Below the pieces are notes generated by a model that was given only the letters and a program-made list of their open reading frames with translations, ran no database searches and was not told where the DNA came from. Positions 1 through 15,000 of a stretch of DNA of 64,000 nucleotides are shown here, one piece after another. Within the stretch, counting starts at the first letter, position 1; each line of letters begins with the position of its first letter. Both the position numbers and the translations under genes were made by a program. Origin of the DNA: Chloropicon primus (Eukaryota; Chlorophyta; Chloropicophyceae; Chloropicales; Chloropicaceae); contig CP060773.1 of the NCBI GenBank assembly GCA_023205875.1, positions 310,001 through 374,000 of the forward strand, given 5' to 3'.

Positions 1-3000
1 AGTATTACCAGAGCCATCAGCCACGGTAAACTTGTCCGAGTCCATCGTCAAACCACCATTCAACACAGTGGCACCAGTAACAGTAGTGTCACCAGTAACA
101 CCCAAGGTACCAGCGATGGCAGTATTACCAGAGTCATCAGCCACGGTAAACTTGTCCGAGTCCATCGTCAAACCACCATTCAACACAGTGGCGCCAGTAA
201 CAGTAGTGTCACCAGTAACACCCAAGGTACCAGCGATGGCAGTATTACCAGTGTTATCAGCCACGGTAAACTTGTCCGAGTCCATCGTCAAACCACCATT
301 CAACACAGTGGCACCAGTCGTTGTCAACGTACCAGCGATGGCAGTATTACCAGAGCCATCAGCCACGGTAAACTTGTCCGAGTCCATCGTCAAACCACCA
401 TTCAACACAGTGGCGCCAGTAACAGTAGTGTCACCAGTAACACCCAAGGTACCAGCGATGGCAGTATTACCAGAGTCATCAGCCACGGTAAACTTGTCCG
501 AGTCCATCGTCAAACCACCATTCAACACAGTGGCACCAGTCGTTGTCAACGTACCAGCGATGGCAGTATTACCAGAGTCATCAGCCACGGTAAACTTGTC
601 CGAGTCCATCGTCAAACCACCATTCAACACAGTGGCGCCAGTAACAGTAGTGTCACCAGTAACACCCAAGGTACCAGCGATGGCAGTATTACCAGAGTCA
701 TCAGCCACGGTAAACTTGTCCGAGTCCATCGTCAAACCACCATTCAACACAGTGGCGCCAGTAACAGTAGTGTCACCAGTAACACCCAAGGTACCAGCGA
801 TGGCAGTATTACCAGAGTTATCAGCCACGGTAAACTTGTCCGAGTCCATCGTCAAACCACCATTCAACACAGTGGCACCAGTAACAGTAGTGTCACCAGT
901 AACACCCAAGGTACCAGCGATGGCAGTATTACCAGAGTCATCAGCCACGGTAAACTTGTCCGAGTCCATCGTCAAACCACCATTCAACACAGTGGCGCCA
1001 GTAACAGTAGTGTCACCAGTAACACCCAAGGTACCAGCGATGGCAGTATTACCAGAGTTATCAGCCACGGTAAACTTGTCCGAGTCCATCGTCAAACCAC
1101 CATTCAACACAGTGGCACCAGTCGTTGTCAACGTACCAGCGATGGCAGTATTACCAGAGCCATCAGCCACGGTAAACTTGTCCGAGTCCATCGTCAAACC
1201 ACCATTCAACACAGTGGCGCCAGTAACAGTAGTGTCACCAGTAACACCCAAGGTACCAGCGATGGCAGTATTACCAGAGTCATCAGCCACGGTAAACTTG
1301 TCCGAGTCCATCGTCAAACCACCATTCAACACAGTGGCACCAGTCAGTTGTCAACGTACCAGCGATGGCAGTATTACCAGAGTCATCAGCCACGGTAAAC
1401 TTGTCCGAGTCCATCGTCAAACCACCATTCAACACAGTGGCACCAGTAACGTTGTCAACGTACCAGCGATGGCAGTATTACCAGAGCCATCAGCCACGGT
1501 AAACTTGTCCGAGTCCATCGTCAAACCACCATTCAACACAGTGGCGCCAGTAACAGTAGTGTCACCAGTAACACCCAAGGTACCAGCGATGGCAGTATTA
1601 CCAGAGTCATCAGCCACGGTAAACTTGTCCGAGTCCATCGTCAAACCACCATTCAACACAGTGGCGCCAGTAACAGTAGTGTCACCAGTAACACCCAAGG
1701 TACCAGCGATGGCAGTATTACCAGAGTCATCAGCCACGGTAAACTTGTCCGAGTCCATCGTCAAACCACCATTCAACACAGTGGCGCCAGTAACAGTAGT
1801 GTCACCAGTAACACCCAAGGTACCAGCGATGGCAGTATTACCAGAGTCATCAGCCACGGTAAACTTGTCCGAGTCCATCGTCAAACCACCATTCAACACA
1901 GTGGCACCAGTCAGTTGTCAACGTACCAGCGATGGCAGTATTACCAGAGTCATCAGCCACGGTAAACTTGTCCGAGTCCATCGTCAAACCACCATTCAAC
2001 ACAGTGGCACCAGTAACAGTAGTGTCACCAGTAACGGTACCAGCGATGGCAGTATTACCAGAGCCATCAGCCACGGTAAACTTGTCCGAGTCCATCGTCA
2101 AACCACCATTCAACACAGTGGCGCCAGTAACAGTAGTGTCACCAGTAACACCCAAGGTACCAGCGATGGCAGTATTACCAGAGCCATCAGCCACGGTAAA
2201 CTTGTCCGAGTCCATCGTCAAACCACCATTCAACACAGTGGCGCCAGTAACAGTAGTGTCACCAGTAACACCCAAGGTACCAGCGATGGCAGTATTACCA
2301 GAGTCATCAGCCACGGTAAACTTGTCCGAGTCCATCGTCAAACCACCATTCAACACAGTGGCGCCAGTAACAGTAGTGTCACCAGTAACACCCAAGGTAC
2401 CAGCGATGGCAGTATTACCAGAGTTATCAGCCACGGTAAACTTGTCCGAGTCCATCGTCAAACCACCATTCAACACAGTGGCACCAGTCAGTTGTCAACG
2501 TACCAGCGATGGCAGTATTACCAGAGCCATCAGCCACGGTAAACTTGTCCGAGTCCATCGTCAAACCACCATTCAACACAGTGGCGCCAGTAACAGTAGT
2601 GTCACCAGTAACACCCAAGGTACCAGCGATGGCAGTATTACCAGAGCCATCAGCCACGGTAAACTTGTCCGAGTCCATCGTCAAACCACCATTCAACACA
2701 GTGGCGCCAGTAACAGTAGTGTCACCAGTAACACCCAAGGTACCAGCGATGGCAGTATTACCAGAGTCATCAGCCACGGTAAACTTGTCCGAGTCCATCG
2801 TCAAACCACCATTCAACACAGTGGCACCAGTAACAGTAGTGTCACCAGTAACACCCAAGGTACCAGCGATGGCAGTATTACCAGAGCCATCAGCCACGGT
2901 AAACTTGTCCGAGTCCATCGTCAAACCACCATTCAACACAGTGGCGCCAGTAACAGTAGTGTCACCAGTAACACCCAAGGTACCAGCGATGGCAGTATTA

Positions 3001-6000
3001 CCAGAGTCATCAGCCACGGTAAACTTGTCCGAGTCCATCGTCAAACCACCATTCAACACAGTGGCGCCAGTAACAGTAGTGTCACCAGTAACACCCAAGG
3101 TACCAGCGATGGCAGTATTACCAGAGTCATCAGCCACGGTAAACTTGTCCGAGTCCATCGTCAAACCACCATTCAACACAGTGGCGCCAGTAACAGTAGT
3201 GTCACCAGTAACACCCAAGGTACCAGCGATGGCAGTATTACCAGTGTTATCAGCCACGGTAAACTTGTCCGAGTCCATCGTCAAACCACCATTCAACACA
3301 GTGGCACCAGTCGTTGTCAACGTACCAGCGATGGCAGTATTACCAGAGCCATCAGCCACGGTAAACTTGTCCGAGTCCATCGTCAAACCACCATTCAACA
3401 CAGTGGCGCCAGTAACAGTAGTGTCACCAGTAACACCCAAGGTACCAGCGATGGCAGTATTACCAGAGTCATCAGCCACGGTAAACTTGTCCGAGTCCAT
3501 CGTCAAACCACCATTCAACACAGTGGCGCCAGTAACAGTAGTGTCACCAGTAACACCCAAGGTACCAGCGATGGCAGTATTACCAGAGTTATCAGCCACG
3601 GTAAACTTGTCCGAGTCCATCGTCAAACCACCATTCAACACAGTGGCACCAGTCGTTGTCAACGTACCAGCGATGGCAGTATTACCAGAGTCATCAGCCA
3701 CGGTAAACTTGTCCGAGTCCATCGTCAAACCACCATTCAACACAGTGGCGCCAGTAACAGTAGTGTCACCAGTAACACCCAAGGTACCAGCGATGGCAGT
3801 ATTACCAGAGTTATCAGCCACGGTAAACTTGTCCGAGTCCATCGTCAAACCACCATTCAACACAGTGGCACCAGTAACAGTAGTGTCAACGTACCAGCGA
3901 TGGCAGTATTACCAGAGCCATCAGCCACGGTAAACTTGTCCGAGTCCATCGTCAAACCACCATTCAACACAGTGGCGCCAGTAACAGTAGTGTCACCAGT
4001 AACACCCAAGGTACCAGCGATGGCAGTATTACCAGAGCCATCAGCCACGGTAAACTTGTCCGAGTCCATCGTCAAACCACCATTCAACACAGTGGCGCCA
4101 GTAACAGTAGTGTCACCAGTAACACCCAAGGTACCAGCGATGGCAGTATTACCAGAGTCATCAGCCACGGTAAACTTGTCCGAGTCCATCGTCAAACCAC
4201 CATTCAACACAGTGGCGCCAGTAACAGTAGTGTCACCAGTAACACCCAAGGTACCAGCGATGGCAGTATTACCAGAGTCATCAGCCACGGTAAACTTGTC
4301 CGAGTCCATCGTCAAACCACCATTCAACACAGTGGCACCAGTCGTTGTCAACGTACCAGCGATGGCAGTATTACCAGAGCCATCAGCCACGGTAAACTTG
4401 TCCGAGTCCATCGTCAAACCACCATTCAACACAGTGGCGCCAGTAACAGTAGTGTCACCAGTAACACCCAAGGTACCAGCGATGGCAGTATTACCAGAGT
4501 CATCAGCCACGGTAAACTTGTCCGAGTCCATCGTCAAACCACCATTCAACACAGTGGCGCCAGTAACAGTAGTGTCACCAGTAACACCCAAGGTACCAGC
4601 GATGGCAGTATTACCAGAGTCATCAGCCACGGTAAACTTGTCCGAGTCCATCGTCAAACCACCATTCAACACAGTGGCACCAGTAACAGTTGTCAACGTA
4701 CCAGCGATGGCAGTATTACCAGAGTCATCAGCCACGGTAAACTTGTCCGAGTCCATCGTCAAACCACCATTCAACACAGTGGCACCAGTCAGTTGTCAAC
4801 GTACCAGCGATGGCAGTATTACCAGAGCCATCAGCCACGGTAAACTTGTCCGAGTCCATCGTCAAACCACCATTCAACACAGTGGCGCCAGTAACAGTAG
4901 TGTCACCAGTAACACCCAAGGTACCAGCGATGGCAGTATTACCAGAGTCATCAGCCACGGTAAACTTGTCCGAGTCCATCGTCAAACCACCATTCAACAC
5001 AGTGGCGCCAGTAACAGTAGTGTCACCAGTAACACCCAAGGTACCAGCGATGGCAGTATTACCAGAGTCATCAGCCACGGTAAACTTGTCCGAGTCCATC
5101 GTCAAACCACCATTCAACACAGTGGCACCAGTCGTTGTCAACGTACCAGCGATGGCAGTATTACCAGAGCCATCAGCCACGGTAAACTTGTCCGAGTCCA
5201 TCGTCAAACCACCATTCAACACAGTGGCGCCAGTAACAGTAGTGTCACCAGTAACACCCAAGGTACCAGCGATGGCAGTATTACCAGAGTCATCAGCCAC
5301 GGTAAACTTGTCCGAGTCCATCGTCAAACCACCATTCAACACAGTGGCACCAGTAACAGTAGTGTCACCAGTAACACCCAAGGTACCAGCGATGGCAGTA
5401 TTACCAGAGTCATCAGCCACGGTAAACTTGTCCGAGTCCATCGTCAAACCACCATTCAACACAGTGGCACCAGTAACAGTTGTCAACGTACCAGCGATGG
5501 CAGTATTACCAGAGCCATCAGCCACGGTAAACTTGTCCGAGTCCATCGTCAAACCACCATTCAACACAGTGGCGCCAGTAACAGTAGTGTCACCAGTAAC
5601 ACCCAAGGTACCAGCGATGGCAGTATTACCAGAGTCATCAGCCACGGTAAACTTGTCCGAGTCCATCGTCAAACCACCATTCAACACAGTGGCACCAGTA
5701 ACAGTAGTGTCACCAGTAACACCCAAGGTACCAGCGATGGCAGTATTACCAGAGTTATCAGCCACGGTAAACTTGTCCGAGTCCATCGTCAAACCACCAT
5801 TCAACACAGTGGCACCAGTCGTTGTCAACGTACCAGCGATGGCAGTATTACCAGAGCCATCAGCCACGGTAAACTTGTCCGAGTCCATCGTCAAACCACC
5901 ATTCAACACAGTGGCGCCAGTAACAGTAGTGTCACCAGTAACACCCAAGGTACCAGCGATGGCAGTATTACCAGAGTCATCAGCCACGGTAAACTTGTCC

Positions 6001-9000
6001 GAGTCCATCGTCAAACCACCATTCAACACAGTGGCGCCAGTAACAGTAGTGTCACCAGTAACACCCAAGGTACCAGCGATGGCAGTATTACCAGAGTCAT
6101 CAGCCACGGTAAACTTGTCCGAGTCCATCGTCAAACCACCATTCAACACAGTGGCACCAGTAACAGTAGTGTCAACGTACCAGCGATGGCAGTATTACCA
6201 GAGTCATCAGCCACGGTAAACTTGTCCGAGTCCATCGTCAAACCACCATTCAACACAGTGGCACCAGTCAGTTGTCAACGTACCAGCGATGGCAGTATTA
6301 CCAGAGTCATCAGCCACGGTAAACTTGTCCGAGTCCATCGTCAAACCACCATTCAACACAGTGGCACCAGTAACAGTTGTCAACGTACCAGCGATGGCAG
6401 TATTACCAGAGCCATCAGCCACGGTAAACTTGTCCGAGTCCATCGTCAAACCACCATTCAACACAGTGGCGCCAGTAACAGTAGTGTCACCAGTAACACC
6501 CAAGGTACCAGCGATGGCAGTATTACCAGAGCCATCAGCCACGGTAAACTTGTCCGAGTCCATCGTCAAACCACCATTCAACACAGTGGCACCAGTAACA
6601 GTAGTGTCACCAGTAACACCCAAGGTACCAGCGATGGCAGTATTACCAGAGTCATCAGCCACGGTAAACTTGTCCGAGTCCATCGTCAAACCACCATTCA
6701 ACACAGTGGCGCCAGTAACAGTAGTGTCACCAGTAACACCCAAGGTACCAGCGATGGCAGTATTACCAGTGTTATCAGCCACGGTAAACTTGTCCGAGTC
6801 CATCGTCAAACCACCATTCAACACAGTGGCACCAGTCGTTGTCAACGTACCAGCGATGGCAGTATTACCAGAGCCATCAGCCACGGTAAACTTGTCCGAG
6901 TCCATCGTCAAACCACCATTCAACACAGTGGCGCCAGTAACAGTAGTGTCACCAGTAACACCCAAGGTACCAGCGATGGCAGTATTACCAGAGTCATCAG
7001 CCACGGTAAACTTGTCCGAGTCCATCGTCAAACCACCATTCAACACAGTGGCGCCAGTAACAGTAGTGTCACCAGTAACACCCAAGGTACCAGCGATGGC
7101 AGTATTACCAGAGTCATCAGCCACGGTAAACTTGTCCGAGTCCATCGTCAAACCACCATTCAACACAGTGGCGCCAGTAACAGTAGTGTCACCAGTAACA
7201 CCCAAGGTACCAGCGATGGCAGTATTACCAGAGTCATCAGCCACGGTAAACTTGTCCGAGTCCATCGTCAAACCACCATTCAACACAGTGGCACCAGTAA
7301 CAGTTGTCAACGGTACCAGCGATGGCAGTATTACCAGAGTCATCAGCCACGGTAAACTTGTCCGAGTCCATCGTCAAACCACCATTCAACACAGTGGCGC
7401 CAGTAACAGTAGTGTCACCAGTAACACCCAAGGTACCAGCGATGGCAGTATTACCAGAGTCATCAGCCACGGTAAACTTGTCCGAGTCCATCGTCAAACC
7501 ACCATTCAACACAGTGGCGCCAGTAACAGTAGTGTCACCAGTAACACCCAAGGTACCAGCGATGGCAGTATTACCAGAGTTATCAGCCACGGTAAACTTG
7601 TCCGAGTCCATCGTCAAACCACCATTCAACACAGTGGCACCAGTCGTTGTCAACGTACCAGCGATGGCAGTATTACCAGAGTCATCAGCCACGGTAAACT
7701 TGTCCGAGTCCATCGTCAAACCACCATTCAACACAGTGGCGCCAGTAACAGTAGTGTCACCAGTAACACCCAAGGTACCAGCGATGGCAGTATTACCAGA
7801 GTCATCAGCCACGGTAAACTTGTCCGAGTCCATCGTCAAACCACCATTCAACACAGTGGCGCCAGTAACAGTAGTGTCACCAGTAACACCCAAGGTACCA
7901 GCGATGGCAGTATTACCAGAGTCATCAGCCACGGTAAACTTGTCCGAGTCCATCGTCAAACCACCATTCAACACAGTGGCACCAGTCGTTGTCAACGTAC
8001 CAGCGATGGCAGTATTACCAGAGCCATCAGCCACGGTAAACTTGTCCGAGTCCATCGTCAAACCACCATTCAACACAGTGGCGCCAGTAACAGTAGTGTC
8101 ACCAGTAACACCCAAGGTACCAGCGATGGCAGTATTACCAGAGTCATCAGCCACGGTAAACTTGTCCGAGTCCATCGTCAAACCACCATTCAACACAGTG
8201 GCACCAGTAACAGTAGTGTCACCAGTAACACCCAAGGTACCAGCGATGGCAGTATTACCAGAGTCATCAGCCACGGTAAACTTGTCCGAGTCCATCGTCA
8301 AACCACCATTCAACACAGTGGCGCCAGTAACAGTTGTCAACGTACCAGCGATGGCAGTATTACCAGAGCCATCAGCCACGGTAAACTTGTCCGAGTCCAT
8401 CGTCAAACCACCATTCAACACAGTGGCGCCAGTAACAGTAGTGTCACCAGTAACACCCAAGGTACCAGCGATGGCAGTATTACCAGAGTCATCAGCCACG
8501 GTAAACTTGTCCGAGTCCATCGTCAAACCACCATTCAACACAGTGGCGCCAGTAACAGTAGTGTCACCAGTAACACCCAAGGTACCAGCGATGGCAGTAT
8601 TACCAGAGTTATCAGCCACGGTAAACTTGTCCGAGTCCATCGTCAAACCACCATTCAACACAGTGGCACCAGTCGTTGTCAACGTACCAGCGATGGCAGT
8701 ATTACCAGAGTCATCAGCCACGGTAAACTTGTCCGAGTCCATCGTCAAACCACCATTCAACACAGTGGCGCCAGTAACAGTAGTGTCACCAGTAACACCC
8801 AAGGTACCAGCGATGGCAGTATTACCAGAGTCATCAGCCACGGTAAACTTGTCCGAGTCCATCGTCAAACCACCATTCAACACAGTGGCGCCAGTAACAG
8901 TAGTGTCACCAGTAACACCCAAGGTACCAGCGATGGCAGTATTACCAGAGTCATCAGCCACGGTAAACTTGTCCGAGTCCATCGTCAAACCACCATTCAA

Positions 9001-12000
9001 CACAGTGGCACCAGTCGTTGTCAACGTACCAGCGATGGCAGTATTACCAGAGCCATCAGCCACGGTAAACTTGTCCGAGTCCATCGTCAAACCACCATTC
9101 AACACAGTGGCACCAGTCATTGTCAACGTACCAGCGATGGCAGTATTACCAGAGTCATCAGCCACGGTAAACTTGTCCGAGTCCATCGTCAAACCACCAT
9201 TCAACACAGTGGCACCAGTAACAGTTGTCAACGGTACCAGCGATGGCAGTATTACCAGAGTCATCAGCCACGGTAAACTTGTCCGAGTCCATCGTCAAAC
9301 CACCATTCAACACAGTGGCGCCAGTAACAGTAGTGTCACCAGTAACACCCAAGGTACCAGCGATGGCAGTATTACCAGAGCCATCAGCCACGGTAAACTT
9401 GTCCGAGTCCATCGTCAAACCACCATTCAACACAGTGGCACCAGTAACAGTAGTGTCACCAGTAACACCCAAGGTACCAGCGATGGCAGTATTACCAGAG
9501 TCATCAGCCACGGTAAACTTGTCCGAGTCCATCGTCAAACCACCATTCAACACAGTGGCGCCAGTAACAGTAGTGTCACCAGTAACACCCAAGGTACCAG
9601 CGATGGCAGTATTACCAGTGTTATCAGCCACGGTAAACTTGTCCGAGTCCATCGTCAAACCACCATTCAACACAGTGGCACCAGTCGTTGTCAACGTACC
9701 AGCGATGGCAGTATTACCAGAGCCATCAGCCACGGTAAACTTGTCCGAGTCCATCGTCAAACCACCATTCAACACAGTGGCGCCAGTAACAGTAGTGTCA
9801 CCAGTAACACCCAAGGTACCAGCGATGGCAGTATTACCAGAGTCATCAGCCACGGTAAACTTGTCCGAGTCCATCGTCAAACCACCATTCAACACAGTGG
9901 CGCCAGTAACAGTAGTGTCACCAGTAACACCCAAGGTACCAGCGATGGCAGTATTACCAGAGTCATCAGCCACGGTAAACTTGTCCGAGTCCATCGTCAA
10001 ACCACCATTCAACACAGTGGCACCAGTAACAGTAGTGTCACCAGTAACACCCAAGGTACCAGCGATGGCAGTATTACCAGAGCCATCAGCCACGGTAAAC
10101 TTGTCCGAGTCCATCGTCAAACCACCATTCAACACAGTGGCACCAGTCGTTGTCAACGTACCAGCGATGGCAGTATTACCAGAGTCATCAGCCACGGTAA
10201 ACTTGTCCGAGTCCATCGTCAAACCACCATTCAACACAGTGGCGCCAGTAACAGTAGTGTCACCAGTAACACCCAAGGTACCAGCGATGGCAGTATTACC
10301 AGAGTCATCAGCCACGGTAAACTTGTCCGAGTCCATCGTCAAACCACCATTCAACACAGTGGCGCCAGTAACAGTAGTGTCACCAGTAACACCCAAGGTA
10401 CCAGCGATGGCAGTATTACCAGAGTCATCAGCCACGGTAAACTTGTCCGAGTCCATCGTCAAACCACCATTCAACACAGTGGCACCAGTAACAGTAGTGT
10501 CACCACGGTACCAGCGATGGCAGTATTACCAGAGCCATCAGCCACGGTAAACTTGTCCGAGTCCATCGTCAAACCACCATTCAACACAGTGGCACCAGTC
10601 GTTGTCAACGTACCAGCGATGGCAGTATTACCAGAGTTATCAGCCACGGTAAACTTGTCCGAGTCCATCGTCAAACCACCATTCAACACAGTGGCGCCAG
10701 TAACAGTAGTGTCACCAGTAACACCCAAGGTACCAGCGATGGCAGTATTACCAGAGTCATCAGCCACGGTAAACTTGTCCGAGTCCATCGTCAAACCACC
10801 ATTCAACACAGTGGCGCCAGTAACAGTAGTGTCACCAGTAACACCCAAGGTACCAGCGATGGCAGTATTACCAGAGTTATCAGCCACGGTAAACTTGTCC
10901 GAGTCCATCGTCAAACCACCATTCAACACAGTGGCACCAGTCAGTTGTCAACGTACCAGCGATGGCAGTATTACCAGAGTCATCAGCCACGGTAAACTTG
11001 TCCGAGTCCATCGTCAAACCACCATTCAACACAGTGGCGCCAGTAACAGTAGTGTCACCAGTAACACCCAAGGTACCAGCGATGGCAGTATTACCAGTGT
11101 TATCAGCCACGGTAAACTTGTCCGAGTCCATCGTCAAACCACCATTCAACACAGTGGCACCAGTCGTTGTCAACGTACCAGCGATGGCAGTATTACCAGA
11201 GCCATCAGCCACGGTAAACTTGTCCGAGTCCATCGTCAAACCACCATTCAACACAGTGGCGCCAGTAACAGTAGTGTCACCAGTAACACCCAAGGTACCA
11301 GCGATGGCAGTATTACCAGAGTCATCAGCCACGGTAAACTTGTCCGAGTCCATCGTCAAACCACCATTCAACACAGTGGCACCAGTAACAGTAGTGTCAC
11401 CAGTAACACCCAAGGTACCAGCGATGGCAGTATTACCAGAGTCATCAGCCACGGTAAACTTGTCCGAGTCCATCGTCAAACCACCATTCAACACAGTGGC
11501 ACCAGTAACAGTAGTGTCACCAGTAACACCCAAGGTACCAGCGATGGCAGTATTACCAGAGCCATCAGCCACGGTAAACTTGTCCGAGTCCATCGTCAAA
11601 CCACCATTCAACACAGTGGCACCAGTAACAGTAGTGTCACCAGTAACACCCAAGGTACCAGCGATGGCAGTATTACCAGAGCCATCAGCCACGGTAAACT
11701 TGTCCGAGTCCATCGTCAAACCACCATTCAACACAGTGGCGCCAGTAACAGTAGTGTCACCAGTAACACCCAAGGTACCAGCGATGGCAGTATTACCAGT
11801 GTTATCAGCCACGGTAAACTTGTCCGAGTCCATCGTCAAACCACCATTCAACACAGTGGCACCAGTCGTTGTCAACGTACCAGCGATGGCAGTATTACCA
11901 GAGCCATCAGCCACGGTAAACTTGTCCGAGTCCATCGTCAAACCACCATTCAACACAGTGGCGCCAGTAACAGTAGTGTCACCAGTAACACCCAAGTACC

Positions 12001-15000
12001 AGCGATGGCAGTATTACCAGAGTCATCAGCCACGGTAAACTTGTCCGAGTCCATCGTCAAACCACCATTCAACACAGTGGCGCCAGTAACAGTAGTGTCA
12101 CCAGTAACACCCAAGGTACCAGCGATGGCAGTATTACCAGAGTCATCAGCCACGGTAAACTTGTCCGAGTCCATCGTCAAACCACCATTCAACACAGTGG
12201 CACCAGTAACAGTAGTGTCACCAGTAACACCCAAGGTACCAGCGATGGCAGTATTACCAGAGCCATCAGCCACGGTAAACTTGTCCGAGTCCATCGTCAA
12301 ACCACCATTCAACACAGTGGCACCAGTCATTGTCAACGTACCAGCGATGGCAGTATTACCAGTGTTATCAGCCACGGTAAACTTGTCCGAGTCCATCGTC
12401 AAACCACCATTCAACACAGTGGCACCAGTCAGTTGTCAACGTACCAGCGATGGCAGTATTACCAGAGCCATCAGCCACGGTAAACTTGTCCGAGTCCATC
12501 GTCAAACCACCATTCAACACAGTGGCGCCAGTAACAGTAGTGTCACCAGTAACACCCAAGGTACCAGCGATGGCAGTATTACCAGAGTCATCAGCCACGG
12601 TAAACTTGTCCGAGTCCATCGTCAAACCACCATTCAACACAGTGGCACCAGTAACAGTAGTGGCACCAGTAACACCCAAGGTACCAGCGATGGCAGTATT
12701 ACCAGAGTCATCAGCCACGGTAAACTTGTCCGAGTCCATCGTCAAACCACCATTCAACACAGTGGCACCAGTAACAGTAGTGTCACCAGTAACACCCAAG
12801 GTACCAGCGATGGCAGTATTACCAGTGTTATCAGCCACGGTAAACTTGTCCGAGTCCATCGTCAAACCACCATTCAACACAGTGGCACCAGTAACAGTGT
12901 GTCACCAGTAACACCCAAGGTACCAGCGATGGCAGTATTACCAGAGTCATCAGCCACGGTAAACTTGTCCGAGTCCATCGTCAAACCACCATTCAACACA
13001 GTGGCACCAGTAACAGTAGTGTCACCAGTAACACCCAAGGTACCAGCGATGGCAGTATTACCAGAGTCATCAGCCACGGTAAACTTGTCCGAGTCCATCG
13101 TCAAACCACCATTCAACACAGTGGCGCCAGTAACAGTAGTGTCACCAGTAACACCCAAGGTACCAGCGATGGCAGTATTACCAGTGTTATCAGCCACGGT
13201 AAACTTGTCCGAGTCCATCGTCAAACCACCATTCAACACAGTGGCACCAGTAACAGTAGTGTCACCAGTAACACCCAAGGTACCAGCGATGGCAGTATTA
13301 CCAGAGCCATCAGCCACGGTAAACTTGTCCGAGTCCATCGTCAAACCACCATTCAACACAGTGGCACCAGTCATTGTCAACGTACCAGCGATGGCAGTAT
13401 TACCAGTGTTATCAGCCACGGTAAACTTGTCCGAGTCCATCGTCAAACCACCATTCAACACAGTGGCACCAGTCATTGTCAACGTACCAGCGATGGCAGT
13501 ATTACCAGAGCCATCAGCCACGGTAAACTTGTCCGAGTCCATCGTCAAACCACCATTCAACACAGTGGCGCCAGTAACAGTAGTGTCACCAGTAACACCC
13601 AAGGTACCAGCGATGGCAGTATTACCAGAGTCATCAGCCACGGTAAACTTGTCCGAGTCCATCGTCAAACCACCATTCAACACAGTGGCACCAGTAACAG
13701 TAGTGTCACCAGTAACACCCAAGGTACCAGCGATGGCAGTATTACCAGAGTCATCAGCCACGGTAAACTTGTCCGAGTCCATCGTCAAACCACCATTCAA
13801 CACAGTGGCACCAGTAACAGTAGTGTCACCAGTAACACCCAAGGTACCAGCGATGGCAGTATTACCAGAGTCATCAGCCACGGTAAACTTGTCCGAGTCC
13901 ATCGTCAAACCACCATTCAACACAGTGGCACCAGTAACAGTAGTGTCACCAGTAACACCCAAGGTACCAGCGATGGCAGTATTACCAGTGTTATCAGCCA
14001 CGGTAAACTTGTCCGAGTCCATCGTCAAACCACCATTCAACACAGTGGCACCAGTAACAGTGATGCACCAGTAACACCCAAGGTACCAGCGATGGCAGTA
14101 TTACCAGAGTCATCAGCCACGGTAAACTTGTCCGAGTCCATCGTCAAACCACCATTCAACACAGTGGCACCAGTAACAGTAGTGTCACCAGTAACACCCA
14201 AGGTACCAGCGATGGCAGTATTACCAGAGCCATCAGCCACGGTAAACTTGTCCGAGTCCATCGTCAAACCACCATTCAACACAGTGGCGCCAGTAACAGT
14301 AGTGTCACCAGTAACACCCAAGGTACCAGCGATGGCAGTATTACCAGTGTTATCAGCCACGGTAAACTTGTCCGAGTCCATCGTCAAACCACCATTCAAC
14401 ACAGTGGCGCCAGTAACAGTAGTGTCACCAGTAACACCCAAGGTACCAGCGATGGCAGTATTACCAGAGTCATCAGCCACGGTAAACTTGTCCGAGTCCA
14501 TCGTCAAACCACCATTCAACACAGTGGCACCAGTAACAGTAGTGTCACCAGTAACACCCAAGGTACCAGCGATGGCAGTATTACCAGAGCCATCAGCCAC
14601 GGTAAACTTGTCCGAGTCCATCGTCAAACCACCATTCAACACAGTGGCGCCAGTAACAGTAGTGTCACCAGTAACACCCAAGGTACCAGCGATGGCAGTA
14701 TTACCAGAGTCATCAGCCACGGTAAACTTGTCCGAGTCCATCGTCAAACCACCATTCAACACAGTGGCACCAGTAACAGTAGTGTCACCAGTAACACCCA
14801 AGGTACCAGCGATGGCAGTATTACCAGAGTCATCAGCCACGGTAAACTTGTCCGAGTCCATCGTCAAACCACCATTCAACACAGTGGCACCAGTCGTTGT
14901 CAACGTACCAGCGATGGCAGTATTACCAGAGCCATCAGCCACGGTAAACTTGTCCGAGTCCATCGTCAAACCACCATTCAACACAGTGGCACCAGTAACA

